From Bacteroidia bacterium (GTDB taxonomy: Bacteria > Bacteroidota > Bacteroidia > B-17B0 > Aurantibacillaceae), in the NCBI GenBank assembly GCA_016787705.1, contig JAEUTP010000008.1, forward strand, positions 682,001-746,000: a DNA stretch of 64,000 nucleotides, given 5' to 3'. Below the pieces are notes generated by a model that worked only from the letters and a program-made list of their open reading frames with translations, was not told the DNA's origin and ran no database searches. Below, piece after piece: positions 8,960 to 17,976 of this stretch. The position numbers were made by a program, and so were the translations under genes. The stretch's first letter is position 1; every line of letters starts with the position of its first letter.

Positions 8960-11029
8960 TTATTCTTTTATCAATTTTGAAATGTAGTTCTTACCCTCGC
9001 AGGTTGTTCTAACATAATAAATTCCTTTATCCAATACATTTATTTCAACTTGCTTTTTAGCTTCATCAGTTCTTTCACTAATTAATAACCTGCCGGTAAG
9101 ATCAAAAACCTCTATTGTTTTTGAAAAATTATTATTCAATTCTATTGTAAAATTATTAACTGCAGGGTTTGGATAGATCTTAATCTCAGAAACGTTGCTA
9201 TACTTATTTAAACCTACAGTCGAGTTATAGTTGATTTCATCTATATATAACCTGTTACCATAAGCATTAACCGAATCTTCTTTAAAATAAAAACGGATCT
9301 TAACATTACCTTCAGATAAAAAGTTTAGAAAATTTGGATGTTGTGTAACATCATACATAACCCATTGCGAACTATTTGGTATAAAAAGATTTGAATATAC
9401 ACCGCCTGATGGAGCAGCAAAACTACTCATAGTAGGCACATATATATCGGTCCAGCTACCTCCACAATCTTTGCTTGCCTGCACTTTAAAAATATCTTTA
9501 TGCGTAGCTGTTTTACGCGCATATGCATATTTAAAAGTAAAAGTAGCTCCCGGACTGTTTAAGAAATCATAAGATGGTGTTTCTAAGAAAAATAATGAGC
9601 TGGTTGTTGCATCTTCTGCATTTACAACCATGCTTTGATTGCCATGTGACGCACTAATATTTGTTAGTGCCCATTGCGCCGATGATGGAGTAATGTTTTG
9701 TATCTGCCAATTAGCAGGTATGCTTGTTTGCTCAAAGCTTTCGGTATATGTGTTTAAGCTTAAAGGTATACTTGCATTAGCATTTACAACTATAGTGCTT
9801 GCATTACTACCGTTTGTATTTGATGCGGTACAAACTAAGGTTGCCGGCCCTGGATTTATTAATGTTACTGTAGTGTTTGCTGCTGTTGATGATGAAAGAA
9901 GAGCACCGTTTGTTGCCGACCATTGATAGCTAGTAGGATTTGCGTTGGAGGTATATGAATTTACAACAATGCTCTTACCCACACATATTGTTTTTGATGC
10001 CGCACTTGTTTCAACTAAAGGTATACAATTTGTTGTGGTTGTTGTAACGCCTGTAAAAGCAAGGTTTGAAGCGGAGTACAAATTTTGCCTGTTATTAATT
10101 GTGCTTGTTAAACAGCTTAGCATTTTGGCCTTTTGCCCATTTGTAAACATAAGCTTGCAAGGGGCATAATCCATATAATTCTGAACATTTTCCTGTACAT
10201 TTGGCGTACAAACCGCTGCATTATTTATAGCACAAGATGTAAATCCTTTTGTAATTGGCGTATCCGAAACATTATCATCACCGCACGCTACTCCCGGACT
10301 ATTAGTAACTCCCCACACATGCTCCAGGCTAAAAAAATGTCCCACTTCATGCGTTAGCACTCTGTAATCTACACCACCTGTGGTGCCCACATTGCCAACA
10401 TAATTGTGCATACAAACAATAACATCTGCACTGGGTGGAATTGGGTCGCCGGGCAAAAAGGCATATGCCCCGTCCATACCAATTATCTTTTTCACAATAT
10501 AAATATTCAAGTATCTATCGCGCGGCCATGTATATGCAAATAAACTAAAGTTATCCGAATCCCAATTTGTATTTACATCATAGTGTCTTATAATGCCATT
10601 AGTGCAATTGCCGTTTGGATCTTTTGTGGCTAATTTAAACGCTACACCAACATTGGCTATATTGTTTGTAAAGCCAGGAACTACCGATATTGTATCGGCA
10701 TTCTGTTTTTGATAATCGCGGTTAAGAATTGCCATCTGGCTGAGAATTTGTGCATCAGAAATATTTTCGATACCGCCAACATGTAAAATATGAAATACTA
10801 CTGGTATAGTATACAATGGTACGGCAGATACATTTTGGCTGATGTTTAATTTATTCTGGCTTAACTCTTCTTTATTTTGATTTATGAAGTTATTGACCAG
10901 CTCCGGATGTTGCTTAAGGTATTTTTCTCTTGCAATTGTTTGTCCGCATAGGCCCTGTGCCTTTATTACAAAAGACAAATGGATTAAGCAAAAAATTGCC
11001 ATTAGATGAATGATCGTTTTTGTTTTCAT
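8960..11029 (-). CDS. M43 (cytophagalysin-type) metalloprotease with T9SS sorting domain
   Basis: 689 residues with a signal peptide (ending about residue 24), a pro-segment, and an M43 catalytic domain with the extended zinc motif HEVGHFFSLEH (His227, Glu228, His231, His237) and a downstream NYMDYAPC segment carrying the Met-turn. A PKD-like domain (about 335-420) and a jelly-roll-like module (about 425-595) follow. The end is a T9SS sorting domain (IKIYPNPAVNNF ... GIYYVRT ... YISKLIKE). It is an exported, probably cell-surface or secreted, protease. It lies 19 bases downstream of the outer-membrane barrel gene and is probably transcribed with it. Confidence 0.92.
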   Translation of the reverse strand: MKTKTIIHLMAIFCLIHLSFVIKAQGLCGQTIAREKYLKQHPELVNNFINQNKEELSQNKLNISQNVSAVPLYTIPVVFHILHVGGIENISDAQILSQMAILNRDYQKQNADTISVVPGFTNNIANVGVAFKLATKDPNGNCTNGIIRHYDVNTNWDSDNFSLFAYTWPRDRYLNIYIVKKIIGMDGAYAFLPGDPIPPSADVIVCMHNYVGNVGTTGGVDYRVLTHEVGHFFSLEHVWGVTNSPGVACGDDNVSDTPITKGFTSCAINNAAVCTPNVQENVQNYMDYAPCKLMFTNGQKAKMLSCLTSTINNRQNLYSASNLAFTGVTTTTTNCIPLVETSAASKTICVGKSIVVNSYTSNANPTSYQWSATNGALLSSSTAANTTVTLINPGPATLVCTASNTNGSNASTIVVNANASIPLSLNTYTESFEQTSIPANWQIQNITPSSAQWALTNISASHGNQSMVVNAEDATTSSLFFLETPSYDFLNSPGATFTFKYAYARKTATHKDIFKVQASKDCGGSWTDIYVPTMSSFAAPSGGVYSNLFIPNSSQWVMYDVTQHPNFLNFLSEGNVKIRFYFKEDSVNAYGNRLYIDEINYNSTVGLNKYSNVSEIKIYPNPAVNNFTIELNNNFSKTIEVFDLTGRLLISERTDEAKKQVEINVLDKGIYYVRTTCEGKNYISKLIKE

Positions 11030-11048
11030 ATGATTTATTTTTAAATTT

Positions 11049-13481
11049 CTACTTTATACGTTTTGTTTCACTCTCAACACTATTTGAATTATATTTTGGT
11101 TTTTTATTTGTATTATTTCCAAACCGATAAACAAAAGTTACTGAGGCAACTCTTGTATCACGCAGGCTATACCAACCCGCATTCGTTAATTGCAGGTTAT
11201 TAATAGTACCTCGAATGCGGTTAGTAAATAATATGTCGCTTAAACTGAATTTTAAAACTCCCTTATCTTTTAAAATTCTTTTTTGAATACCAACACTCGT
11301 ATGACCAAAATCACCAATAATAAATTGAGTTTCGGTTACATCGGTTAAATATTCGCCACTTAATTCAAAAGCCCATCCTTTTTTTAAAGCCACTGCATTA
11401 TTTAGGTTGATATAAAAATACATTCCGCTTGAATTTAATTGCTCGGTATATAGTTTACTTTTATACTCGGCGTACGAAACTTCGCTTATATAATTTGTTG
11501 TTAACCATTTTGCTACCGGTAACGCGCCCTGAAATGTTGCATTATATTGAACTGTACTGCCAATATTGCCTGGCCGGCTATAATAAATACCATTATTAAT
11601 TTCTATCGTTTCGCGCGTTTGATTAGTAACATTATTATATGACAAGGTAACTGCAAATAAACTTTTATAACTATACAACAAATTAATATTATGTGCTATT
11701 GATGGCAATAGGTAAGGATTACCTGCGTAATAGGTATATTTATCCAACGGGCTTACAAAAGGGTTGAGATCTTTATAAAAAGGTCTGTCAATGCGCTTAC
11801 CGTAATCTAAACTCAATATGTTATTCCCGGATGAATCCAATTTGTAGGAAACATAAACTGTAGGAAACAGGTTTTGGTAATTGCGATCAAAGGCCAAACT
11901 TTCACGGATAGGATTGCCTAATTGTTTGGCAAACAAATTTGTTGCTTCAAAACGCAACCCTGCCTGGATATCTAAACGCGAAAAATTTTTTGTGTAATTG
12001 ATATAAGCTGCATTTATTAATTCATCGTACAAAAAAGTATTAGTTAAACTGTAGTTTGGTGTTGTTATTTGATTTTGTGTAAAGTCGTATCGTGCATCAT
12101 TATTAGTTTCTGTATATGCTGTTTTCAAACCCATATCAAAACTTGAATTGTTTTTTAATGGATTTGTATAATCTGTTTTAAACGCGTAAATATTAATATC
12201 AGACAATAGATTTCCAGCTTGCAAATCAGCATATATATTTGTGCCATCAGGAATAAGAATATCATTTTTAAATGTTTGCCTGAAATTTACATGATAACGA
12301 ATATGATCTGCATTAAATGTTAATTCTTTACCCACAGAATCTATCAGATGCCTGATGTTTAAATTAAATGTCGCATTTTTTAATTCATTTTTATCTCTAT
12401 TATCTGCAATAACAGTATTGTTTAAAGTATTATCAGCATTTAAAAATTCTGCAAAATTATACTTGCTTATTTGTGTTGGACTATACATGGCTTTTGCCGA
12501 AAATCCTAATGTTGTTTTATTGCTTATGTAATAATCTATAGCGCCTCTTAGATTATATGCCTGAGTTCCAATTTTTATGTAAGTATTTTGTGTAAATATG
12601 GATTTTGTACTTAGATCTTCATTTTTATAAAGTCGGTTAATTGTAAGATTCTGATAATGATTAATTACTGAGCCGCCAAAATTAGAATAGATTGCTATTT
12701 TTTTATTACTGTAATTTAAATTCAGGTTATTGTTTGTGCGCGCGTAGCGTCCCTGCGCATAGTTCAAACTTATATTTCCGTTAATACCTTCTAACCTCGT
12801 TTTTTTTGTTTTAAAATTAATGATACCTGCATTACCTGCAGCCTCATATTTTGCAGGTGGGTTAGTTATCAGTTCAATCTGTTTGATAGAAGATACCGGA
12901 ATAGAGCGTAAAAAATTTTCAAGTTCAGTTCCGGATAAATAAGTAGGTTTATCATCTACATAAATAATAACTCCAACTTTACCTTTCATTTTAATTTCGC
13001 CATTTTGGTTTACCATTATTCCCGGCGATCTTGACAAAAGATCGAAGGCATTTGTACCAGCCAAGGATATTTGGCCATCAGGATTTATGATTGTCCTATC
13101 GATCTTTCGTTCAATAAAATTTTGTTTAGCTACAACTGTTACTTCTTTTAAATTTTGTGAACCTGCATTTAAAACAATTATATTTTCATTATTACCTGCT
13201 ACTACTTTTTGTACCATACATTTTGAAAACCCCTCAGCGGTTACTATTAAATTAAAGGTGTCGGGCTTAATTAAATGAAACTCAAAAAAACCTGACGCTT
13301 CACTAAAGGCAGTTTTAGTTAAATGATTATCATGTGAATTTACCAAACTAATAATAGCAGCTTCAACTGGTTGGCTTAAAGAGTCTGTAATGCGCCCTTT
13401 TATTTTATATTCATTTTGAGAAACAAGTTGCGTTATAAAAAAAACAAAGCAAACAATACATATGTATATACGCACTATCAC
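11049..13481 (-). CDS. TonB-dependent-receptor-like outer-membrane beta-barrel protein
   Basis: 810 residues from a GTG start; an alternative GTG lies two codons in. The order is signal peptide, carboxypeptidase-regulatory-like domain (about 25-115, with IKGRITDSLSQPVEAAI), plug domain (about 120-230, with NAFDLLSRSPGIMVNQNG and IPVSSIKQIELITNPPAKYE), and a long beta-barrel ending in an aromatic strand. This is the OMP_b-brl_3 type of receptor-like barrel. No TonB partner or SusD-like lipoprotein is next to it; the downstream gene is a secreted M43 protease. A 5' leader with a strong intrinsic terminator precedes it. Confidence 0.88.
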   Translation of the reverse strand: MIVRIYICIVCFVFFITQLVSQNEYKIKGRITDSLSQPVEAAIISLVNSHDNHLTKTAFSEASGFFEFHLIKPDTFNLIVTAEGFSKCMVQKVVAGNNENIIVLNAGSQNLKEVTVVAKQNFIERKIDRTIINPDGQISLAGTNAFDLLSRSPGIMVNQNGEIKMKGKVGVIIYVDDKPTYLSGTELENFLRSIPVSSIKQIELITNPPAKYEAAGNAGIINFKTKKTRLEGINGNISLNYAQGRYARTNNNLNLNYSNKKIAIYSNFGGSVINHYQNLTINRLYKNEDLSTKSIFTQNTYIKIGTQAYNLRGAIDYYISNKTTLGFSAKAMYSPTQISKYNFAEFLNADNTLNNTVIADNRDKNELKNATFNLNIRHLIDSVGKELTFNADHIRYHVNFRQTFKNDILIPDGTNIYADLQAGNLLSDINIYAFKTDYTNPLKNNSSFDMGLKTAYTETNNDARYDFTQNQITTPNYSLTNTFLYDELINAAYINYTKNFSRLDIQAGLRFEATNLFAKQLGNPIRESLAFDRNYQNLFPTVYVSYKLDSSGNNILSLDYGKRIDRPFYKDLNPFVSPLDKYTYYAGNPYLLPSIAHNINLLYSYKSLFAVTLSYNNVTNQTRETIEINNGIYYSRPGNIGSTVQYNATFQGALPVAKWLTTNYISEVSYAEYKSKLYTEQLNSSGMYFYINLNNAVALKKGWAFELSGEYLTDVTETQFIIGDFGHTSVGIQKRILKDKGVLKFSLSDILFTNRIRGTINNLQLTNAGWYSLRDTRVASVTFVYRFGNNTNKKPKYNSNSVESETKRIK

Positions 13482-13830
13482 TTATTAAATAATATAGTTG
13501 TATAATTAAAAAAAGCATGCAGCCCGGCAGCTGCCATGCCCGTCTCCGCAAAACATACAAATACACAACAAGCAGATTTTTCTGTATTTACAGGGCTATG
13601 TTTGTTTAATTTTTTGTTTTTAGTAATACACGTTGCCATATAAACAAAAGTAAACTGTCTTCACCCGCAACACATATCAATTCCTGCTATTTGCCTCAAG
13701 TAATACTACTACTCGTTTTGTTCGATAGCCGTTCAAAACATCAACATAAAATATAGCCGAAAAACACGTGTTAAAGCCTTTTACGTAAAAACCAAATCGC
13801 AGATAAATCTAATGTTCTACCTTTAAATAT
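13482..13830 (-). promoter_or_regulatory. Leader and promoter region of the barrel/protease operon
   Basis: 349 bases between divergent genes. On the minus strand there is a TAnnTTTG -7 box (TACTTTTG, 13645-13652). About 130 transcribed bases would follow, containing a small CTGTA/TACAG hairpin and an AGCCC segment, then the intrinsic terminator at 13508-13541, which ends only about 27 bases before the GTG start. This is the arrangement of a transcription-attenuation leader. I do not recognise a known riboswitch class in it. Confidence 0.5.
13508..13541 (-). terminator. Intrinsic terminator inside the 5' leader of the barrel gene
   Basis: Read on the minus strand, a GC-rich stem (GCATGGCAG ... 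CTGCATGC, one bulged base) is followed by seven U residues. No minus-strand gene lies upstream that it could terminate, so it would stop transcripts that start at the barrel gene's own promoter. Confidence 0.65.
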
Positions 13831-14721
13831 ATGCTCATTACACATGAAAACAATCCTATTCTGCCAAGAAACTCTTGCCTGACAAATGTTTCCTTATTAA
13901 ACGAATTTTATAATAGCGATCCTTTCAGGAGCTTTTCGATTAAATATGTTTCTGAGGGCAAAGAAGTATATGTTGTTAATGGCAAAAGATATGAAGTAAA
14001 AAGTAAACATTATTTGCTTGCTAATACCCATAGTGAAGGATCGGTATTGGTAGATAGCAAAGCCTTGGTTAAAGGTATCTGTATTGATGTTTCTCCATCT
14101 ATTATAACTGAGGTTACATGTGGAGTCATAGATCCGGGATTATTAGACACTACTATAAAAATAGATACATTTTTAAATTCCTCTAGTTTTTTTGAAAACG
14201 TTTATCCATCCGGCAGAACTTGTTTAGGCATTTTTCTTGAAAAATATGAGAACGAAATCATAACATCTCACCAGGATAACACTACTTTATCACGCGAATT
14301 CTATTTTCAAATTGCCGAAAGAATAATTAAAGATCATATACCTGTTTTAAAACAATTGCAAAATATTAAAGTAGTTAAGCCCGAAACCAGGAAACTAATT
14401 TTATATAAACTAATGTGTGCAAAAGAAATTATGGATACTGGTTTCTTAAAAACAAATTATGTTGGCGAAATAGCAAAAGAAATTGGCTTTTCGGAATATC
14501 ATTTTTTTAGACTATTTAAATGTGCTTTTGGGATAAGCCCAAATAAATACATTATAAATAAAAGAATGAATTATGCTATGGAATTGCTTAAGAATAAAGA
14601 CATAACTGTATTAGATGTTGCGCTTTTATGCGCGTTTAATGATGGTTTTAGTTTTAGTAAAGCGTTTAAAAAACATTTTGGTATTAGCCCATCTCAAATA
14701 ATAACTAAAAATCACTCTTAG
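13831..14721 (+). CDS. AraC-family transcriptional regulator
   Basis: 296 residues. The N-terminal half (about 25-110) resembles a cupin-type sensing domain (GKEVYVVNGKRYEVKSKHYLL). The C-terminal 100 residues are a double helix-turn-helix of the HTH_18 type: VGEIAKEIGFSEYHFFRLFK for the first and VLDVALLCAFNDGFSFSKAF for the second, ending GISPSQ. It is divergent from the OMP-barrel/protease operon, which makes that operon a plausible target, but no operator could be assigned. Confidence 0.9.
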   Translation: MLITHENNPILPRNSCLTNVSLLNEFYNSDPFRSFSIKYVSEGKEVYVVNGKRYEVKSKHYLLANTHSEGSVLVDSKALVKGICIDVSPSIITEVTCGVIDPGLLDTTIKIDTFLNSSSFFENVYPSGRTCLGIFLEKYENEIITSHQDNTTLSREFYFQIAERIIKDHIPVLKQLQNIKVVKPETRKLILYKLMCAKEIMDTGFLKTNYVGEIAKEIGFSEYHFFRLFKCAFGISPNKYIINKRMNYAMELLKNKDITVLDVALLCAFNDGFSFSKAFKKHFGISPSQIITKNHS

Positions 14722-14801
14722 TTCTGCCATAATTGATTGCGAGATTTATAGTAGTTTTTTGATTTTTCATTGATTTTACAATAAAATAAGTCTTAAATCT
14801 G

Positions 14802-14809
14802 TATCTTTG
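14802..14809 (+). promoter_or_regulatory. -7 box TATCTTTG just upstream of hemC-hemD
   Basis: TATCTTTG matches the Bacteroidota TAnnTTTG element and ends five bases before the GTG start of hemC-hemD. A start site about seven bases downstream would give an mRNA with almost no leader. No clear -33 element was found. Confidence 0.45.
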
Positions 14810-14814
14810 GCTCC

Positions 14815-16419
14815 GTGAAAAGAAAAATAATTATTGGTACACGCGGTAGCGAATTAGCTTTGTGGCAAGCCAACTACACTAAAAATTTGTTGGAAGAAAA
14901 AGGGCATGAGGTAGAACTGAAGATCATTTCAACGGAAGGAGATCGCTCACAGCAATGGAACACCAGTTTTGATAAGCTGGATGGCAAAGGCTTTTTTACA
15001 AAAGAGTTGGAAGAAGCTCTATTAAAAAAAGAAATAGATCTTGCGGTGCACTCACACAAAGATCTTCCTACTGTTAGTCCGGATGGTTTATTAATTGCAG
15101 GTGTTTCAAAGCGGGAAGACCCATCTGATGTTTTAATTATTAATGATAAGGCCGCTGATGATAAATTAAAATTCGGTTTAAAAAAGAACGCTATCGTTGG
15201 CACCTCATCTGCAAGAAGGAAATCTCAATTATTAGCTTTTAGGCCCGATATACAAATTAAAGATTTGCGCGGCAATGTACCAACACGCATAAATAAACTA
15301 CGCGAAGGAGGTTATGATGCTATTTTGATTGCAACCGCCGGCGTTGAGCGCCTTGAATTGGAGTTAGATGAATTTACTGTTGAAAAATTAAATCCTGAAG
15401 AGTTTGTACCTGCACCGGCGCAAGGTGTATTGGCCTGGCAAACCCGCGAAGATGATAACGCACTTTTAGAAATTATTGATACGATCAGTGATCTTGATGT
15501 ATTGATCAAAATAAATATTGAGCGCCAGTTATTAAATATGTTTGATGGCGGTTGTCATTTACCATTAGGCGCCTATTGCGATACCGAAATGGACGATGAG
15601 GATCGTTTGCGCTTTAAAGTGTGGGTGAGCGTTGCAGATGAATGGAACAAACAACCCAAGCAGCTTTACTTTGATACGTTGGATACAGATGGTTTTGTTG
15701 ACAGAATGTATGAACACATTATACATATTAAACCAAAAAAAATATTCATAAGCAAAACATTTAAAGAAGGTGATTATTTAAAAACCGCTTTAGAAAAATT
15801 AGGTTTTGAAATACACGGTAAAAGCTTAATTGAATTTAAAAAGATCACCATTAAATTTTTACCAAAAACAGATTGGATCTTTTTTAGCAGTAAACATGCT
15901 GTGCGTTTTTTCTTTGAACAGAAACCTGAATTATGGCCTGGTGTAAAATTTGGTTGCATCGGAAGCTCAACAAGTGCTGAGCTACGTGCTTTTGGCAAAC
16001 GTGCCGATTTTATTGGTCAGAGCACTGATATAAAATTAGTTGGCAAACAATTTAGCAGTAAGGTTGGTAATGGCCGTGTGTTATTTCCTATTGCCCGCGG
16101 TAGTATGCAAAGTATACAATGGCAAATGGTAAAGCGTGATAATGTTGTAAATTTAGAAGTATATGCAACTTTAAAACACAGCGAGGAAATTTCTGTTGAT
16201 CATGAAATTGTAATTTTTACAAGTCCAAGCAATGTAGAATCTTACTTTGAAAAAAACACATGGCAGCCAAATCAAAAAGCAATTGCCATGGGCGATGCTA
16301 CTGGTAAAGCTTTAGAGAAATTAAAGATTAAAAAATACACCATGCCCCGCAGCTTTGATGATTTGGGTATGATACAAGCGGTATTGGGATTGCCACATCA
16401 TATTGAAGGGAAAATGTAA
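14815..16419 (+). CDS. hemC: Hydroxymethylbilane synthase / uroporphyrinogen-III synthase fusion
   Basis: 534 residues from GTG; the N-terminal GTRGSELALWQ motif of HemC begins at residue 8, so no later start is possible. Residues 1 to about 300 are porphobilinogen deaminase: AVHSHKDLPT, GTSSARRKSQLL, DLRGNVPTRI, and Cys247 in GGCHLPLG, which carries the dipyrromethane cofactor. Residues about 310-534 are a divergent HemD domain (IFISKTFKEGDYLKTALEKLG at its start, WIFFSSKHAVRFF, and FTSPSNVESYF). The fusion would convert porphobilinogen through hydroxymethylbilane to uroporphyrinogen III in the cytoplasm. The next enzyme, HemE, is encoded about 9 kb downstream on the other strand. Confidence 0.93.
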   Translation: MKRKIIIGTRGSELALWQANYTKNLLEEKGHEVELKIISTEGDRSQQWNTSFDKLDGKGFFTKELEEALLKKEIDLAVHSHKDLPTVSPDGLLIAGVSKREDPSDVLIINDKAADDKLKFGLKKNAIVGTSSARRKSQLLAFRPDIQIKDLRGNVPTRINKLREGGYDAILIATAGVERLELELDEFTVEKLNPEEFVPAPAQGVLAWQTREDDNALLEIIDTISDLDVLIKINIERQLLNMFDGGCHLPLGAYCDTEMDDEDRLRFKVWVSVADEWNKQPKQLYFDTLDTDGFVDRMYEHIIHIKPKKIFISKTFKEGDYLKTALEKLGFEIHGKSLIEFKKITIKFLPKTDWIFFSSKHAVRFFFEQKPELWPGVKFGCIGSSTSAELRAFGKRADFIGQSTDIKLVGKQFSSKVGNGRVLFPIARGSMQSIQWQMVKRDNVVNLEVYATLKHSEEISVDHEIVIFTSPSNVESYFEKNTWQPNQKAIAMGDATGKALEKLKIKKYTMPRSFDDLGMIQAVLGLPHHIEGKM

Positions 16420-16426
16420 GGTGTAA

Positions 16427-16478
16427 AATGGAAAATGGAGTTTCTATATTTGCCATCTTTCCTCTTACATTTTCCATT
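16427..16478. terminator. Inverted repeat between convergent hemC-hemD and phoH-like genes
   Basis: AATGGAAAATG (16427-16437) and its exact complement CATTTTCCATT (16468-16478) are separated by 30 bases. The second arm touches the stop codon of the PhoH gene. With a loop this long, termination is only a guess. Confidence 0.3.
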
Positions 16479-17829
16479 ACAATAAGTCATTCGCCAAATT
16501 AGCTAACTCACTGCGCTCACCTTTTTCTAACGTAATATGAGCATATAATTTTTGGCCTTTTACTTTTTCTATCAAATAACTTAAACCATTACTTTGTGCA
16601 TCCAGATAGGGCGTATCAATTTGATGAATGTCACCGGTAAAAATAATTTTTGTATTCTCACCTGCTCTTGTAATAATTGTTTTTACTTCGTGCGGTGTTA
16701 AGTTTTGCGCTTCATCTACAATAAAAAATACATTACTTAAACTACGTCCACGAATATATGCTAAAGGACAAACAACTAATTTCTGAGACTCTATCATTTC
16801 TGCAATTTGTTTGTGCTCTTTGTCTTTTTCGCTAAAGCAACTGCGAATGTATTTTAAGTTATCCCAAAGCGGTTCCATGTACGGGTTTAATTTACTGTTC
16901 ACATCACCCGGCAAATAACCAATATCTTTATTGCTTAACGGTACAATAGGGCGCGCTAAATAAATTTGATGATAATTTCTTCTTAACTCTAAAGCCCCGG
17001 CCAATGATAATAAAGTTTTACCCGTTCCGGCAACACCTTGTATACTTACTAATTTAATATCAGGATTCATGATGGCATCTAATGCAAAAGATTGCTCTGC
17101 ATTTTTTGGGATCACACCAAAAGCTGATGTTTTTATTACACGATTCAATGTATCTTCTTCTGCATTGTAACGTGCCAGTACACTTTGAGAACCGTTTTTT
17201 ATTACATAATAATGATTGGGTAAGCTTTTTATACCTTTTAAAATGCCTTTTGCTTTTGCGCTGCCCTGATTATATATAGTTGCAATTTGCTCAGCCGTTG
17301 CTTTTATATTTTCGGTATTACCGGTATATAATTCATCAACTGTTTTAATTTTACCTGTTTCATAATCTTCTGCATTTAAGCTTAAGCTTTTTGCTTTGAT
17401 ACGAAGATTAATATCTTTTGTAACCAAAACTACTTTTCTGCCCGGATGTTGCTCGGCAGTATATAAAGCACAATTTAAAATACGATGGTCTGCTTTTCTT
17501 TCTGCAAATACTCTTTCAGCATTTACTTTAGAAGAAAAGTTCATCTCTATTTTAAACTTACCGCGATTAGGGCCGTTTATGGCAGTCCAATCCTGCAAGG
17601 TATTGTTTCCACTAAGCTTATCGATATAACGGGTAAATTCCCTGGCCGAAAAATTCTTGGTATCGTTACCCTTCTTAAAATTATCCAACTCCTCTAAAAC
17701 AGTTATTGGTATTACCACATCATGTTCTGCAAAATTTTTAATTGCCGTGTGATCGTAAATAATGACAGAGGTATCTAATACAAAGATCTTTTTCTCGTTG
17801 ATACTTGCCTTGCTGGTTCTTTTAGCCAT
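16477..17829 (-). CDS. PIN-domain/PhoH-family ATPase
   Basis: 450 residues in two modules. An N-terminal PIN nuclease-like domain (about 10-150) has acidic residues in FVLDTSVIIYD and KADHRILNCALY. A C-terminal PhoH-like P-loop ATPase (about 235-450) has Walker A GVAGTGKTLLSLAGALEL and Walker B FFIVDEAQNLTPHE, and an IIFTGDIHQID segment. Such PhoH2-type proteins are linked to RNA cleavage or unwinding. It is a conserved cytoplasmic protein, transcribed on its own between hemC-hemD (convergent) and typA. Confidence 0.93.
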   Translation of the reverse strand: MAKRTSKASINEKKIFVLDTSVIIYDHTAIKNFAEHDVVIPITVLEELDNFKKGNDTKNFSAREFTRYIDKLSGNNTLQDWTAINGPNRGKFKIEMNFSSKVNAERVFAERKADHRILNCALYTAEQHPGRKVVLVTKDINLRIKAKSLSLNAEDYETGKIKTVDELYTGNTENIKATAEQIATIYNQGSAKAKGILKGIKSLPNHYYVIKNGSQSVLARYNAEEDTLNRVIKTSAFGVIPKNAEQSFALDAIMNPDIKLVSIQGVAGTGKTLLSLAGALELRRNYHQIYLARPIVPLSNKDIGYLPGDVNSKLNPYMEPLWDNLKYIRSCFSEKDKEHKQIAEMIESQKLVVCPLAYIRGRSLSNVFFIVDEAQNLTPHEVKTIITRAGENTKIIFTGDIHQIDTPYLDAQSNGLSYLIEKVKGQKLYAHITLEKGERSELANLANDLL

Positions 17830-17922
17830 ATAATAAAATAAATAACTTATGGTAAAGCTATTAATCTAAAAATGGTTTTAAGTAGGGGCTTAAAATTGAT
17901 TTGAACAGGAGATTGTTTATTT

Positions 17923-17957
17923 CAAAAAAAAGCCCTGTAATCAATAATTACAGGGCT
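17923..17957 (-). terminator. Intrinsic terminator of typA
   Basis: AGCCCTGTAAT, a five-base loop and ATTACAGGGCT form a perfect 11-bp stem (17931-17957). On the minus strand it is followed by eight U residues (17923-17930). It lies just downstream of the typA stop codon. Confidence 0.9.
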
Positions 17958-17976
17958 TACTATGTTGAAAAGCTTA

